From Acholoe squamosa (Eukaryota > Annelida > Polychaeta > Phyllodocida > Polynoidae), in NCBI GenBank assembly GCA_949317995.1, contig OX439044.1, positions 50,052,166 through 50,116,165 of the forward strand: a DNA stretch of 64,000 nucleotides. The letters are read 5' to 3'. Below, in pieces: positions 1 through 11,704 of this stretch. The first letter of the stretch is position 1; each line of letters starts with the position of its first letter. The translations under genes were made by a program, and so were the position numbers. The notes under the pieces were generated by a model, which had not been told where the DNA came from, ran no database searches, and saw nothing but the letters and a program-made list of their open reading frames with translations.

Positions 1-1
1 C

Positions 2-243
2 CATGTGATCACCACCATTGCTATTCCTGGTGATCTTGCGCTATAGCGATGTCGTGTTCCATCTAGCGACATGTGTGAGCCACTTCACACAGGTTGACGA
101 GGAGTCACGGCAATTTGCTGGGCCCAGCAAATTGTTGTGAGTCCTCGTCAACCTGTGTGAAGTGGCTCACACATGTCGCTAGATGGAACACGACGTCGTT
201 ATAGCACAAGATCACCAGGAATAGCAATTGCTATGCCACATGA
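2..243. repeat. Near-perfect palindrome with ~120-bp arms
   Basis: The left arm reads inward to a centre at about 120-132 (CTGGGCCCAG). The right arm is its reverse complement with only a few mismatches and essentially no spacer. The outer ends diverge around positions 10-20 and 225-235. A partial copy of the inner arm (a CAATTTGCTGGG core) recurs near 330-345. It carries no coding capacity. It is most simply a MITE or foldback remnant of unknown family; an assembly hairpin artefact is possible but less likely because the arms differ at several positions. Confidence 0.85.
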
Positions 244-404
244 GTCTAACACACAGTGGCGAAAGATGACGGAATGAGTTATAACTCAAAAAGGAGTCAC
301 CATTGATGACCAATCATGGCGACAGATGACGACAATTTGCTGGGAATGAATAGGTTATGGCGGGTAATCTCTCTGACGTGGCATATGGAGACCTATCTGT
401 ACAA

Positions 405-1095
405 TAATGTATTTTCAAATCGATTAAACAATATATGTGCATAAGGAGTTGATGGCTCCTTTATTGGAAACTAACTGAATAAGTGAAATCCAATTTGGCT
501 TTATGCCAAGGCGCTCCACAAGTGATACAGTGTATGAACTTCTACAAAAGTTATTTGAGGCTAGAAATAGAGGCAGTTTTTCAGCTATAGTATTTGTAGA
601 TTTAAAAAAAGGCTTTTGATACGGTACATCACATTAGGCTTCGGTCACAATTGTCCAGATTCGGTTGTAAAGATTTAAGTTTAAAATGGTTTAAAACATA
701 CCTGAACAATAAACAGCAAATAACAGTTGCTAACTCAACTAAGTCTCGACTCAGCTGCTCTGCCTATTACCTGTGGAGTGCCTCAGGGCTCGGTATTAGG
801 CCCTTTTATGTCTGTTGTTTATATAAATGACATAATTACCAGTATCGAAAAATCTGATTATTTTCTTTATGCTGATCATTTACACAGGATAGAGGCATGG
901 TGTTCTGCAAATAAGCTGACTGTTAATGCCCTAAAAACACATGTTCTGTGGTGTTACGCAATTAGGTCTCAACCTAGTTAGTGCTTGCACTGGATGGTTA
1001 AACATTAAAAAAGGATGAGTCTTGTTATTACTTAGGTGTGATAATTGATTTTGATTTATCCTTTAGAGATCATTGTAAAAAAATAGATAACATTG
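405..1095 (+). pseudogene. LINE (non-LTR) reverse transcriptase fragment
   Basis: Translating across frames gives successive non-LTR RT motifs. These are a QFGF-x-P-x-RST block at ~490-520, a VFVDLKK/FDTV block at ~590-630 (motif A), a WFKTYLNN block at ~690, GVPQGSVLGP then YINDI at ~775-830 (motif B), and LYADH at ~865-880 in place of the usual YADD (motif C). A YLGVIID-like block follows at ~1030-1055. Several frameshifts and stops separate the blocks, and the 5' part, endonuclease and 3' tail are absent. The motif set fits CR1/Jockey-type LINEs. It is a dead fragment. Confidence 0.8.
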
Positions 1096-1100
1096 CATAA

Positions 1101-1105
<5 letters not shown>

Positions 1106-1154
<49 letters not shown>
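1106..1154. repeat. (TA)n microsatellite
   Basis: About 24 uninterrupted TA units directly downstream of the LINE fragment. Confidence 0.97.
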
Positions 1155-1157
<3 letters not shown>

Positions 1158-1359
1158 CTGTAAAATTAAGAAGTATGTTGATATGGCAACATCTATGTAT
1201 ACACGTTTATCCTCGTTGTATAATGGATTGTGGACCAAAAACCCTATTGGTTCATCTTGAGGTTCATCAGAACAATTGATTGAGTTTATGTCTAAGCATA
1301 CGACTCCCCCAGGATATACATGTAGATGAATTGCAAGAATGGGTAGTGTGTGACTGGCC

Positions 1360-2350
1360 ACCCCCCTCTACCCCCCCCCCCATGAAACTAGGCTACCTTG
1401 TGTCTTCACTGCTGATTTCTAAAGAGAACATGAGGGATAGGTATTCAAAAGGGTAGGTAGCAAGGGGGATAGATAGTATGAGCAATAAGCAGTTTGGGGC
1501 ATAGGCACAGAGAGTACCTTGTAAGATGAGCAAACATAAAAGAAAGAAAACATGGGTGCTAGGGACCAATATGCAAGTCAAATATGAGGGATGTACACAG
1601 TTGGGGGATAGACACAATGAGGGATAGGCAGGCTTTATGATAGGTATTATGAGGGATAGGTAATATCAAAATAGTACATATGATAAGCAATGTACTGTTC
1701 ACCCTGAGGGCTTAAATAAACGGATGAACAATGCAGTTCAAACATAAGGGTCTGAGGGATAGTCACCATGAGGGATAGGTAAAATGAATGATAGGCAGGT
1801 TGAGGATAGGTAGACTAAAGGTAAGAAGGAACAGATAAGCTAAAGTAAGGTGAGAGGTAAGCATTAGAAGCCAAGCATTTTAAGAGATAACTAGATTTAA
1901 CTCTAGATTTTTTAGATTGAAGTGATCTGCAGGATGAGTGATAGGTACACTAACTGATATGCTGTATGTAGGATAGGCAGAACAATGCACGGACACAGTG
2001 CTTGTCAGATTGAGAGATAGGCATCATTTGTGTATGTGGGTTGAGGTACTAACTTTGATTGAGATGTTATATCTTTTAAAGATTTCCAATCATTTTCAAT
2101 ATCACTTTAGTATATTTTTTTAAATATTTCCCCCATCAAACCTCAATTTTAGGTACTTTTGGTCAAAGTCTGAGAATAAAGACTATCATTTTTGGATTTA
2201 GCAGGATTTTCTGGTTTAGGTGGTACCTTCGCTTCATTTGATATCCATCCCATAATGATACATGATAGCTCCATAATCCCCCCTTATCCTACATAGGCCC
2301 AATAATAGCTTACTTTCAGGGGGAGTGGGGGGTTGGCCTTCACTATGGGA
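1360..2350. repeat. Single-arm diverged copy of the GAGGGATAGG foldback family
   Basis: The left edge has a C-rich CCCCCTCTACCCC tract and the right edge has GGCCTTCACTATGGGACT. Both match the ends of the foldback at 36119-38232. Between them the short word GAGGGATAGG(T) recurs many times with variable spacing. The last ~300 bp (2040-2345) align by eye with 37920-38230. This copy has only one arm orientation, so it is not itself a foldback. Confidence 0.75.
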
Positions 2351-3710
2351 CTGTATGAGTAACCTATCCTAAACTGTACCATCCCTGCCTTGAAGAAAGG
2401 AGTAATAGATCATTATTAGTGAAAATGTATCAGTTATCCAAAAATAAAAATATGACTGTAGCGCAAGTGAGATTGTTAAGAGGTAATGTTATAGTTAAAA
2501 AAAAAGGTCAATAGACCTACTATATAGTATTATTGCCATAGCCCTCTATACCAGGGTATGTTGGTTATTATGAAATAGACAAAATGGGGATGTGCAACAC
2601 AGTGAGACTGTTTTAGATCATAAGTGGAGGATTAATGTCTAGTACTGAATATCACTTCCTAAGATGGGTGTACTTAAAGGCTGCATAGTTGATTAAGGCC
2701 CCCTTTCCAATACAGATTCATTCATTGAGTTATCAGAGTTGTATAATTGTATTAATTGAAAAGTATATAGTCCTGTTGCTCAGGGGAACTTTATTCTTAC
2801 ACAACTCTGAGACTGACCTAATTGTATAATCACCAAATGCCTATTGTTACATAATATGTTGATTTTGATCACTATGAAAAGCCTCTGTGTAACGATTTTG
2901 CTAATCAAACCCTTCAACTGTCAACCTTCAACTTTATGTGCTCCAAACATAAACCAGGAAGACCGTAGGTTATCTTAAATTAATGAACCTTAGTCAGAGG
3001 CTATCCATTCGGATCAAGATCTATATCAAAGCCAAGGACCCTAAACCTGACGGGTACTTAAACTATGATATACATTTCGCATGACCTCACTTCAGCAATC
3101 TCCTAACATCGTTATATGTAAAGCGCCCAGCCATCAGTGCCATCCTTAAAAAAGATTTAATTGCAAACAAGAAGTATTTCACTTCAGACACTTTCCAAGC
3201 TTGTAGTTTAGTGAATCACAACTCTTTTTAGCCAGTGCAAAAGTAGGGGATACATTTAGGACTTCACATCCTGCAGAGCAAAAGGATGGGAGGTAATTGA
3301 TATAGGCAGGCATGAGTGCAGCCAGAGATGAATTCATTTCTGTTTAGAAACACTCAAAGAGATGGGACACGCAATACACAGATGAAATAAGCTCAACAGT
3401 AATTGTATACCCTTGCCCATCATATTAGTACTGACAGTCAACAGATATAAAACATTATAGCTGAGGGTTAACACATATGCCAGTTATAGGTAAATGCTCA
3501 ATGGCATTTAATTACTGCTTTAATGATATTCAGACTATCCTTAAATTAATTATCACTGATATACATAAAGACTGGAACAATGAAGCATACATCATAGAGC
3601 ACCTCCGCTTCACTGTCAATTAAATGCTCCCAGATCTGGTAGCTGCTCAGAGTCAATCGCATTGCTGCAGATGCCCAAGCACCAGTTGAAAGGTGTTCCG
3701 CCTCTGGTGT
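2351..3710. other. Unassigned A+T-rich DNA
   Basis: No recognised gene. The last ~130 bases (3590-3716, minus strand) are open in more than one frame and form the flank into which the Polinton-like element inserted. They could belong to an older transposon or a host exon; nothing recognisable supports either. Confidence 0.4.
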
Positions 3711-3716
3711 GGAGTC
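3711..3716. repeat. Left 6-bp target site duplication (GGAGTC)
   Basis: GGAGTC precedes the left terminal inverted repeat. GCAGTC follows the right one at 12171-12176, a single mismatch. Six-base duplications are typical of Maverick/Polinton insertions. Confidence 0.65.
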
Positions 3717-4135
3717 AGTAGTATATAGGGGCAAATTCAGTGCATAGGAACAGCTACTGAAATCAATATGACCTACTTACAAACCAGAAGTGACCTAGTT
3801 TTGAAACTGGAAGTGACCATATATGGGCATGTGACCTGCTTTCTCGAGCTGTGATTGGCTGAGAGATAATTTATGCAAATTTTGTTGTTGCCATGACCAC
3901 GCCCATGACCATATATGGGCATGTGACATATTTTCTTTCTCACTGTAGTATAAACAAATGGTAGGGAACATTTATTATTAACAGGGGGGTGAGTAGGTAG
4001 GTTGGTAGGGGTAGGTAGAGTAGGTAAGTTTATATAGGGTGTGTGTGTGTTATACGGTGTTAATCGGTGCCCGCCACCCCATAGCCTACCCTACCCTACC
4101 TTACCCTATTTTAGCTACCTTCCTACCTAACCTAT
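3717..4135. repeat. Left terminal inverted repeat of the Polinton-like element
   Basis: It is the reverse complement of 11705-12170 with moderate divergence. Shared landmarks are AGTAGTATATAGGGGCAAA at the tip, two copies of CCATATATGGGCATG, an ATTGGCTGAGAGATAATT block, TTTATTATTAACA, GGTAGG-rich tracts, and a TTTATATAGGGTGTG block that may act as a TATA-type promoter. The inner limit is approximate. Confidence 0.85.
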
Positions 4136-4176
4136 TCTGTTCTATCCAGTAACCAGCATGTTTTTTTTGTCCCCTA

Positions 4177-4200
4177 CATTATAACATTCTCCCACCGCAA
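4177..4200 (-). repeat. Copy of the dispersed GTGGGAGAATGTTATGA-type motif
   Basis: On the minus strand this reads as a close copy of the motif at 10531 and 10840 (plus) and 11646 (minus). It lies just inside the left inverted repeat. The 3' context AAAAATAAATGACC is also shared with 11672-11686, showing that a longer block was duplicated. Confidence 0.75.
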
Positions 4201-4810
4201 TGTTACAAAAATAAATGACCCTATCAACATGTTCCAATTAACCCTTTTACATGCTGCTCCCTACCATAGCATGTGTACCCTTATCATAACATTTCCCCCC
4301 CTACCACCACCACCACCACCGCCACCGTCGCACACCCATTGCTGCTCACTGGTTCCTGGATAGATAAACAAACAATTTATGTAGGGTAGGGTATGGGGTG
4401 AGGGACATCCCAGTAACGACACATGCAATGACTGATACGCCCTATTAATAGGGACAACATGGAGAAGAAAAAGATTAATATAGATGTTAATACACTCAAG
4501 CATGAAGAGTTACATGTCAAATGCAGACATCATTCGACAAATTTCCACTTTTTACACACAAGATTTCCCTTATTTTAGCAAAAATTTACCTAAATGTTAC
4601 AAAAATTCTACTTTTTACACACAAGATTTCATCTTGAAACATGGTTTTAACCTATATATTTCTTTCACAAAATGAAAGAAATGTAACATTTTACGGAAAT
4701 GTTACAAAATTTTACAAATTTAGCAAAATGTTATGGAAATTTTACGAAAAAAACTTTACACACAAGATTTCGCTGTGTGCAACAGAGAAAAGAGAGTTTT
4801 TTTTTTCTTT

Positions 4811-5215
4811 TTAGATGTCCAAGGGTAAACTGCTTACACCGTCTTGACACATGCGTCTTTTGATATACTGATAACTTAATCCCTGTTTGTTCTGCAAATA
4901 AGAACTGACTTGATGGTTTACCACTTTGAACCCTTTGTTGGTCACCATACGGCTTTTTTCGGTTTGCAAAACCTTTTTGTAGTCTTCAGCTGTAAATTCA
5001 TTTTGTTTATGAATTACTCCTTGTAGCTCATTTTTTTAATGGTAAAATTTAACGACAGGCATTAATCCTGGAACACTAGTATCATTGAAAGTGGTGTTGT
5101 CTTTTCATCCTTTGGTTGTTGTATCCTATATGTGACATTGTGTTACACGTTTTGGATGATTATACCATGTTCCTGGTAAAGTAGGTTTATGAATTAATCC
5201 TAATGTGAGTGAGCA
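4811..5215 (-). pseudogene. Coding remnant, possibly the C-terminal tail of a Polinton-type PolB
   Basis: Read on the minus strand, one frame is conserved for ~130 codons with two or three internal stops and ends at TAA (4811-4813). Its last ~45 residues contain a DYKKVL block, an NHQVSSYLQNK block and a KRR-x5-DG ending. This layout resembles the conserved tail of Polinton/adintovirus polymerases (DY..CL, H..T..NK..LS, KR..L.DG), but the match is from memory and weak. A capsid or unrelated origin is possible. The frame itself is well supported because it stays protein-like far beyond chance. It lies immediately inside the left inverted repeat. Confidence 0.4.
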
Positions 5216-5275
5216 GTGTAGAAGCCTACAGGTTTAATTGCAGCTAACTTTTGCTAAATTTTTTAAGGGATTTCC

Positions 5276-5590
5276 ACCAATGTACAGTGAAGTAGTTTTA
5301 AAAGTAGATGCAAATAAAGTTCCAAAGGTCTGTATGTTGAATCCTTGATGTTAAATCCTGGAATAAGTACAAGGTAGTAGTAGATACAGTATATGGACAG
5401 TCAGAGAGCTTGCTATGTAGAGTGGAGAATTTCCTCCAATGTACAGTGAAGAAGTACAAAAAGTAGATGCAAATTAAGTTCCAAAGGTCTGTATGTTGTA
5501 TCCTTGTTGTTAAATCCTGGATTAAGTACAAGGTAGTAGATACAGTATAAGGGTGGTCCGAGAGCTTGCTGTGTAGAGTGGAAAGTAAGT
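5276..5590. repeat. Tandem duplication, two ~155-bp units
   Basis: Unit 1 (5276-5432) and unit 2 (5433-5590) both start TCCAATGTACAGTGAAG and end AGAGCTTGCTRTGTAGAGTGG. A further shortened echo (GAGCTTGGTGTGTAGAGTGG) occurs at ~5598-5620. The repeat is internal to the Polinton-like element. Confidence 0.85.
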
Positions 5591-5591
5591 A

Positions 5592-5896
5592 ATGAGAAGA
5601 GCTTGGTGTGTAGAGTGGAGAGTCAGTGTGAGAAGAGCTTCCAGGAAACGACACGCTTTGATTAAATACAGGCTTGGTCACGTGGTGATCAAAACCTATG
5701 TGACTGGTCATGTCACAAAGAATGTGTATAGTGGAGCATTACAAGGACTCACCAACAGATGTGTTACCTTTCAGTGTGTGGAAGCTTGGGTAGTTGAGGC
5801 TGAAAAACAGAAGATTGATATTAGTACATATGTAGCAAGTAGAGCATTATTTAGCATTATGGAAGAGGCACCTCCCTGTCCATTCACCAGGACGTA

Positions 5897-5897
<1 letters not shown>
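5592..5897 (+). CDS. Unassigned 101-aa ORF inside the Polinton-like element
   Basis: Open from ATG 5592 to TAG 5897, basic at the N-terminus and Cys/Val-rich in the middle. I do not recognise it. The first ~25 codons arise from the neighbouring duplicated repeat, so a genuine start (if any) would be further in. It ends directly before a GAT microsatellite. It may be a fragment of an element gene or simply chance. Confidence 0.2.

Positions 5898-5930
<33 letters not shown>
5896..5930. repeat. (GAT)n microsatellite
   Basis: About eleven GAT/ATG units in a row. Confidence 0.95.
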
Positions 5931-5931
<1 letters not shown>

Positions 5932-6054
5932 CAAAACAATGGGAAATTCATTTATTTGTATGCAAGCAACCCCAAGCCAACAGATGGTGCCTAGAAACAG
6001 GTCCTTAAAAAGGCACACTAAAAATAAAAGAATTATTGGCTCAAGATTGGCAAG

Positions 6055-7190
6055 TTATTTTATGCGGAATGAACATGGGATTCCTGCAGGTATCAAGGTA
6101 ATGATGACATAGAGCAAATACTTACGGGGAGCTAGCACATAGTCACAGAGATTGAAATCAGCATGGTGTGACGGTGAGACCTCTATCTCCGAGCTGTCCA
6201 TATCTACGTATGAACCTTGGTTATAGCCGGAATTGATGGGGGAATAGCCACTCATTATGTTTAGGAGTGGACCCCCAGGAGCTGATGATGAGGCTGTAAG
6301 CCGGGCCAAGACGGGTGAACCAGCAAAGATGGTCCGTAGCAATGGTGCAGTGGAGGATGTTGACAGCTGACCGGAAGAACTGGTGACCAGAGGCTAGTAC
6401 ACAGTAGTTGGTGTCAATGACAGGGCAGGAGCCAACATAAAAGAAGGAGAGAAGGCTCGGCTGCGATTAGCCCCCAATTGAAGGCCTACATGAGAAGGAC
6501 CCGGCTGAGGTGATGGAACGCGTGCACTGGAGGGTCCAGCTTGAGGTGAAAACTGCGACCGGATAGGCTCATCAGAAGTAGGCGCCAGAGGCACGCTAGC
6601 GCTGGACACAGGGCAAGTGCCGCCGTGCCCCCCTGAATATAAAGGAATTGGGCGTGGGGGCACGGTGGCTACCCCTGTGGTGCACCTGGGGTAAAAGCTG
6701 GAAGACACAACGGTTGGGGCACTGCTGGACATTTGATATAAGCAGAGCCTATGAGACCGAGCAGTGCATAGGGTACTGCGAATTCTGGTACCCGTGTTAA
6801 AATAATCTCCATGTTATAGGCGCACCTTTATGGCAGTGTTGGTGGTATAGCCACAGTGCTGGATCAGTGCAGCCTGGACAGTGCTAAGGTTCGGTTGGAC
6901 GGCAGGTATAGTGTGGGTGTCATTGTAGCAGGTTGATCGCAGGTCTTGGGGTACAACCAGGTAGAGTTGCCCCGGGGGCAAATTGTCGATGGCAAAGGCA
7001 ATGACACGACCACTGGAAGGCACCACTAAGTAGTCCTACATTTTCGACCTGCTGTGGAGCTTTGAATGACATGGGAATAAGTAGAGAGTGGGAGATAAGA
7101 ATTAAAAGGTTATATCTAAACGACCTTTGGTGAAATGTACACCAGAATATAAAATCCTGGTCCCAACAATCTAAGTGACAGCTCATCTGA
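6055..7190 (-). pseudogene. Frameshifted minus-strand ORF series, Ser/Pro-rich, unassigned
   Basis: Three adjacent minus-strand stretches look protein-like. The first, ~7110-6814, spans a frameshift near 7030: the reading passes from one frame to an overlapping one and gives an IDNLPPGQLYLVVP block. The second is 6732-6394, strongly Ser/Pro-rich with PGPS-type repeats. The third is 6342-6055, acidic then hydrophobic. Reading order on the minus strand suggests one decayed gene with a disordered tail. No family recognised. The strand is opposite to the envelope-like remnant that follows, consistent with divergent transcription inside one element. Confidence 0.35.
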
Positions 7191-7331
7191 TAAGTAACCA
7201 GCAGATTGAGACATTGAGATATATGTTAACACTGATTCTGATAGTAAAGAGGTGATAACTATCCTGAAAGGGGCCAGCTGTATATGTGAGCAGGGAAGCC
7301 AGGCACAAATATAGGGGGGCCAAAGCCTCCA

Positions 7332-9557
7332 ATGGCACCAGATGGCTATGGGGGAAATGGCAGGTTCAGAACCATCACTTGCATCACATGCATCATATGG
7401 TTTCTGCTGTGGCAGTGCCCTGGTAGGGCAGTGGACATGGGTTTTGATATTAAGGATAGGATCGATTTAGGGGTAGTAATGAAGCCAGGAAGAATTATTA
7501 GTATAGTAGATTCGGATCATGTGTCCCAGGAGTTTGTATGAGAACTTAACCAAAAATGTTGTCCCCCACAAAGTGTCAGCATGTATAATGAATGCATATG
7601 AACAATTAATGCTATAACTGAACAATCTAATACTTTAGGCGTATACCCCGAGATATGCGAGATAATAAAACTTAATGAAGAATGATTGGACCCGGCTAAC
7701 CAGGAAATGTTTTCTCAGAATTCACCTACCACATATTTGAAATTGCTAAGACAATAGATGTAGAGGCAGTTGGAGAAAAAATTAACATCATGAACGGGAC
7801 ACAGAGTAAAATTTATAAAATGCTAAGAGAGCTCGCCACAAAGGGGGACGAAAATTTAAAGAAAGTGCAGATTGAGCTGGATAAAGCCCTACCACAACAG
7901 AGGGTACTGTTCACAGCACAGGTGGAAATATCAAAATTCCAGGGGTATCTAGAAGACCGTATCAATCAGAACACTGACGCCTTGTTCGACATGTCTATAT
8001 TTCAGTCATATATCAACGTTGTGTTAAGAAACAAACTGGATATGCCCTCCACTTTTTACTTTTTCCCTTTTTCCTTTTTTCCCTTTTCACTTTTTTTTAC
8101 TTTTTTCATAAACAAGATACAAAGAACAACTAAACTGGTTGGGGAAATAAGAGAAGCTATTAAACACAAACTTTCACCAAGACTCTCACCAAAAAAACAT
8201 TCAAAAGATGGTGGAACAAGCAGCCCTATACCTAAATAAGAATTACCCAAAATACTCAGTGACCTTCATAGAGCCAGATTACTATTAAGAGAATGCCATA
8301 GTTACATGCTACCAGGATAGAGGAAAAAACATATTTAAAAGTGTCCCAGTGATGAATGGTGAACACATTTTTAGTGTGCATCAGGTGGTGACTTTCCCAG
8401 TACCAATTAGAATTAAGGGCAAACAGGCGGATGGTAGCATGATAGCAGGATTACCAAATTAAATCGCTATATCCATGTCAGGGACATTAATACATCACCA
8501 CACCAGTGGTCACATGGTCAAGCTGCATTGGAAAAACGTAGAAATTATGAAAAGTGTGTGAAAAATCATGTATAGCTGCACTCATCAGGAACTACCAGTC
8601 AGCAATCCAGACACTATGTGACATACAATACGTCGTACGTCCCATTTTTCTGTCAATGGCAATGGCAGTGGGAGATAACAAGGTGTTAATCATGGGACCA
8701 GAAGTAGAAGGGCAACTCTTGTGTGGGTCGCAACCCCCACAAATCATCACCATCCATCACTGCAGTGTAATAGAAGTGGGGTGCCTTTCTCATGGCGGGT
8801 TCCTGGATGCCATATAGTCTAAAAGGGTGTGCTAAAAAGGTATTAAAAACCAAGGTCCATTTCTTAACAAATGAACTGTTGAAAATGGGAAAGTTAGATC
8901 ATGAATGGGTGGCAGCAATGATTAACAGCAGGGAAGTGGCGACACTTAAACAGGTTTTAGCTGCCAGCCAACGTTAGGGACATATTAGAGCAGAAGGCAC
9001 TGGAAACTAACCACACTGTGAGGGTGAAAATGACATTATTGTGTGCAGGGATGGAAGATGGTCTACTAACTGTAGAGGATGGGTTAGGACAGATTCAGCT
9101 GCAATCATTGGCTTGCATGACAGCTGCTGGCGAGTATGTTCAGTGCCTCATACTGATACTATTGGTATACTTAGGATGCAAGAGGCAACATACTTCGGGA
9201 GAACTGGCTATACCAGTGAGCCTACCAGACACTCTCAAGGTATCCAGAACTATGGCACAGGAGTTGGATAGGATAAATGGAGTAGTAATAGCCAGACTGT
9301 TGAGGTACTCTGGAGGACTGGCGTCCATTGTTCCCCATGATATACCCGCTTTATCGGCAGCAGGTTGGTCGGCAATAGGGGCAAATCCCATTATGGTCCA
9401 CCCGCTGGATATTGCAGGTGGACACTTCAGGGCAAGGCAGCAGATGGGTAGGCCATTTTGCAGTGCAGCTGCCAGAATACAGACAAGGCCACTGCCTAAA
9501 GTGCCGGAGGGCGATGATTCTGAGATATATATTGAAGTGGCGGAGCCCGGTGATTAG
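7332..9557 (+). pseudogene. Envelope-glycoprotein-like remnant with multiple breaks
   Basis: The frame opens at ATG 7332 with a hydrophobic signal-like segment (codons ~15-35, ITCIIWFLLW core). It continues in pieces over 7332-7541, 7790-8060, 8200-8530, 8554-8817 and 9018-9557, separated by stops and frameshifts. A T/C-rich tract (8062-8105) interrupts it. The middle contains spaced cysteines and a mostly helical segment. The piece at 8640-8810 has the Cys-spaced layout seen in baculovirus F / errantivirus-type fusion proteins. Near 9140-9180 is a short LILILLVYL hydrophobic run, and the end is acidic. This is an inference from layout, not a firm family match. The locus cannot make a full-length product. 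Confidence 0.35.
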
Positions 9558-10530
9558 TAATATTGCCTAAGTCATTACAACCACTGAGTGGGGTGCTAAG
9601 GATACAACAAGCAGCACCAGTGGGCTGCTAACATTGCTCAGGAAAATTATGAAACACTAAGTGGGGTGCAAGGGATACGTCAAGCACCACTAGTGGCAGG
9701 TGGTAGAAATATGTGTGGACGCAGGAACTGTATATGATGCTGACAACCTCTAAGGTTAAGGCGCACTGTGACTGAAATCCAACATGGAGGCAGAAATGTA
9801 GAAAGACATTAAATCTGGGCAAATAACACATGTGAAAGTATGCACAATGATATAGGAAAACGATATACACTTAGTAATAGTTTAGATATAAAGGTGACGG
9901 TAGGGTGAATACTATGACATGACAACCATACAGTGGGGCTAAATATCCACCTAAGAAGGAGTGCTGTAGTGAGTATGCATATGGGTTATATAATACCCTT
10001 GGAACACTGAGTGAAGTGGACATATTGTGAACCAGAAAATCATAATGTTTATGCACCTGCTGTAGATAAGGATGATAACCGACCATGGCGGTAAGTGGTA
10101 TGACTCTGTCTGGCCAGGGGACACTAAACATTATATGTTAACTCCATACCTCACAAGGGAGGCTGTGTGGAACCATCGTAAAGAGCATATTAGATAAGCA
10201 TTTTGGCAGATTCAGACAGAGAAATACGGTAAACTATAGATATTGATAACATACTACCAGATAGAGTGTAGCCATTGATATTGGATGTAAGCATTACAGT
10301 GGGGTGGTATTTTAACCTCACTTATACAGTGGGGTATTGCTAGCTGCTTTTTTGTATTACCGCTGATGACATGGGTAGAAAGGATTGGACCATTACCCCT
10401 TCAATATGGTAACACAGTAGAAAGGAGGGGTAAAAGTGGGGACTCAAACCTGGACAGATATGGTGGAACATATGCCACAGGTGGCGTGACAGTTTTTACC
10501 ATGTTGATAGGGTCATTTATTTTTTTACTT

Positions 10531-10553
10531 TGTGGTGGGAGAATGTTATGATG
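10531..10553 (+). repeat. Dispersed motif copy, GTGGTGGGAGAATGTTATGA core
   Basis: The same ~23 bp recurs at 10840-10862 (plus), 11646-11669 (minus) and 4177-4200 (minus). Only a short stretch around the core is shared between the two plus-strand copies. Confidence 0.8.
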
Positions 10554-10839
10554 TATTGTAGCATTGTATATGAACCAGTTCAACAACTGGTGCCCATGAG
10601 TTACAATCATCAAAGCGTTGTAGTGTATCATCTTAATGCATAGAAACTATAGTATAACATGCGCAATGAAAAAAAAAATTTACTTTTTGCATGAAAAATA
10701 GACAGTGTGGTAAAGAGAGTGTTATCATGAGTGAGTGAAAGCCAACACATTTACGCCTGGTTAGACGCGTGGTTGGTTGAGGGGAGGGGAAAAAAGGGGG
10801 GTTGTGGGACCAGTGTCCACTGGTTGTTGTTGTGGGGGT

Positions 10840-10862
10840 TGTGGTGGGAGAATGTTATGATG
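10840..10862 (+). repeat. Dispersed motif copy, GTGGTGGGAGAATGTTATGA core
   Basis: Identical over the core with the copy at 10531, ~300 bp apart. The flanks differ. Confidence 0.8.
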
Positions 10863-11485
10863 AGTGGGACTATAGGTAAGGATGAAATCCACACTTGTCT
10901 TTTGATCCTGGAGGACAGATGGCAATGGCAGTGGTGTAGCATGCAAACAGGGTGGGGTGTAAACTACTAGTTTTCAAAATGTTGGTGGGAATATTTTTTT
11001 GTGCCATGTAAAATGATGTTTAGTGACAAGGACATTTTCTTTTTCAAAAAATGGTGAGCGAAAGAAATGTAAATTTAACCTGCGGAAAAGTACTTGACAG
11101 TGAAAATAGCAAGTGTTGTTTTTATCAACGCTTCTACCAAAGTGGGATCAAAGTGGGATCAATTTCCACCCTTTGGACTTTGTTTTTGAAACAAAGTTTT
11201 CTGCCTTTCGTGCGTGAAAGAGATTGAGGACGCGCAGGGTATGGCGTGACATCTCATAATGTGCATTACAACATTATGAGTAAGCTCAATCCCTGCTACC
11301 TGCCAATTTTTACTATTTTGTGATCAGTTTTTTTTTGATGGACAAAAGGAGTGTTTGCCATTCTTTGTCAAAGGTGCAGTGTTGTTTTGAAGGAAACACT
11401 CTCTAAAATTTAAATTGGGAGGAATAAATGCGGGGGGTAATACATACTGAGGAAAAGGACCTAAGATTTAAAGGTAAACTAGGCT

Positions 11486-11555
11486 AAAGTAGGTAGGTAG
11501 GTAGGTAGGTAGGTAGGTAGGTAGGGAGGGAGGTAGGTAGGTAAGTAGGTAATTA
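11486..11555. repeat. (TAGG)n tetranucleotide tract
   Basis: Roughly twelve consecutive GTAG/TAGG units with a few substitutions. Shorter tracts of the same word occur at 11705-11725 and, inverted, at 11850-11905. They also occur in the left inverted repeat at ~3990-4025. Confidence 0.9.
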
Positions 11556-11645
11556 GGTCAAATGGTGCCTCTAAAAACTCTCAAGCACAAACTAAAGTTA
11601 ACACATTGCCATATGCAAAATGGATTAGAAAAAAAGTGTTAACTT

Positions 11646-11669
11646 CATCATAACATTCTCCCATCACAA
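11646..11669 (-). repeat. Inverted copy of the dispersed motif
   Basis: On the minus strand it matches the 10531/10840 motif with one or two changes. The downstream AAAAATAAATAACC matches the context at 4200-4216. Confidence 0.75.
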
Positions 11670-11704
11670 CGTAAAAATAAATAACCAAAGGTAAACTAGG
11701 CTAA

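Larger units (their letters stand above)
10132..11704. other. Non-coding right part of the Polinton-like element
   Basis: No protein-like frame. It holds two plus-strand copies and one minus-strand copy of a ~23-bp motif, an inverted pair around ACATTATGAG/CTCATAATGT (~11252-11283), a poly-A run (~10670) and a TAGG repeat tract. Confidence 0.6.

Noticed and set aside
5298-5711. 137-aa minus-strand ORF with internal repeats
   Set aside because: Explained by the tandem duplication at 5276-5590; no conserved features.
10420-10460. Possible tRNA B box on the minus strand (GGTTTGAGTCC)
   Set aside because: No A box at the right distance and no cloverleaf pairing.
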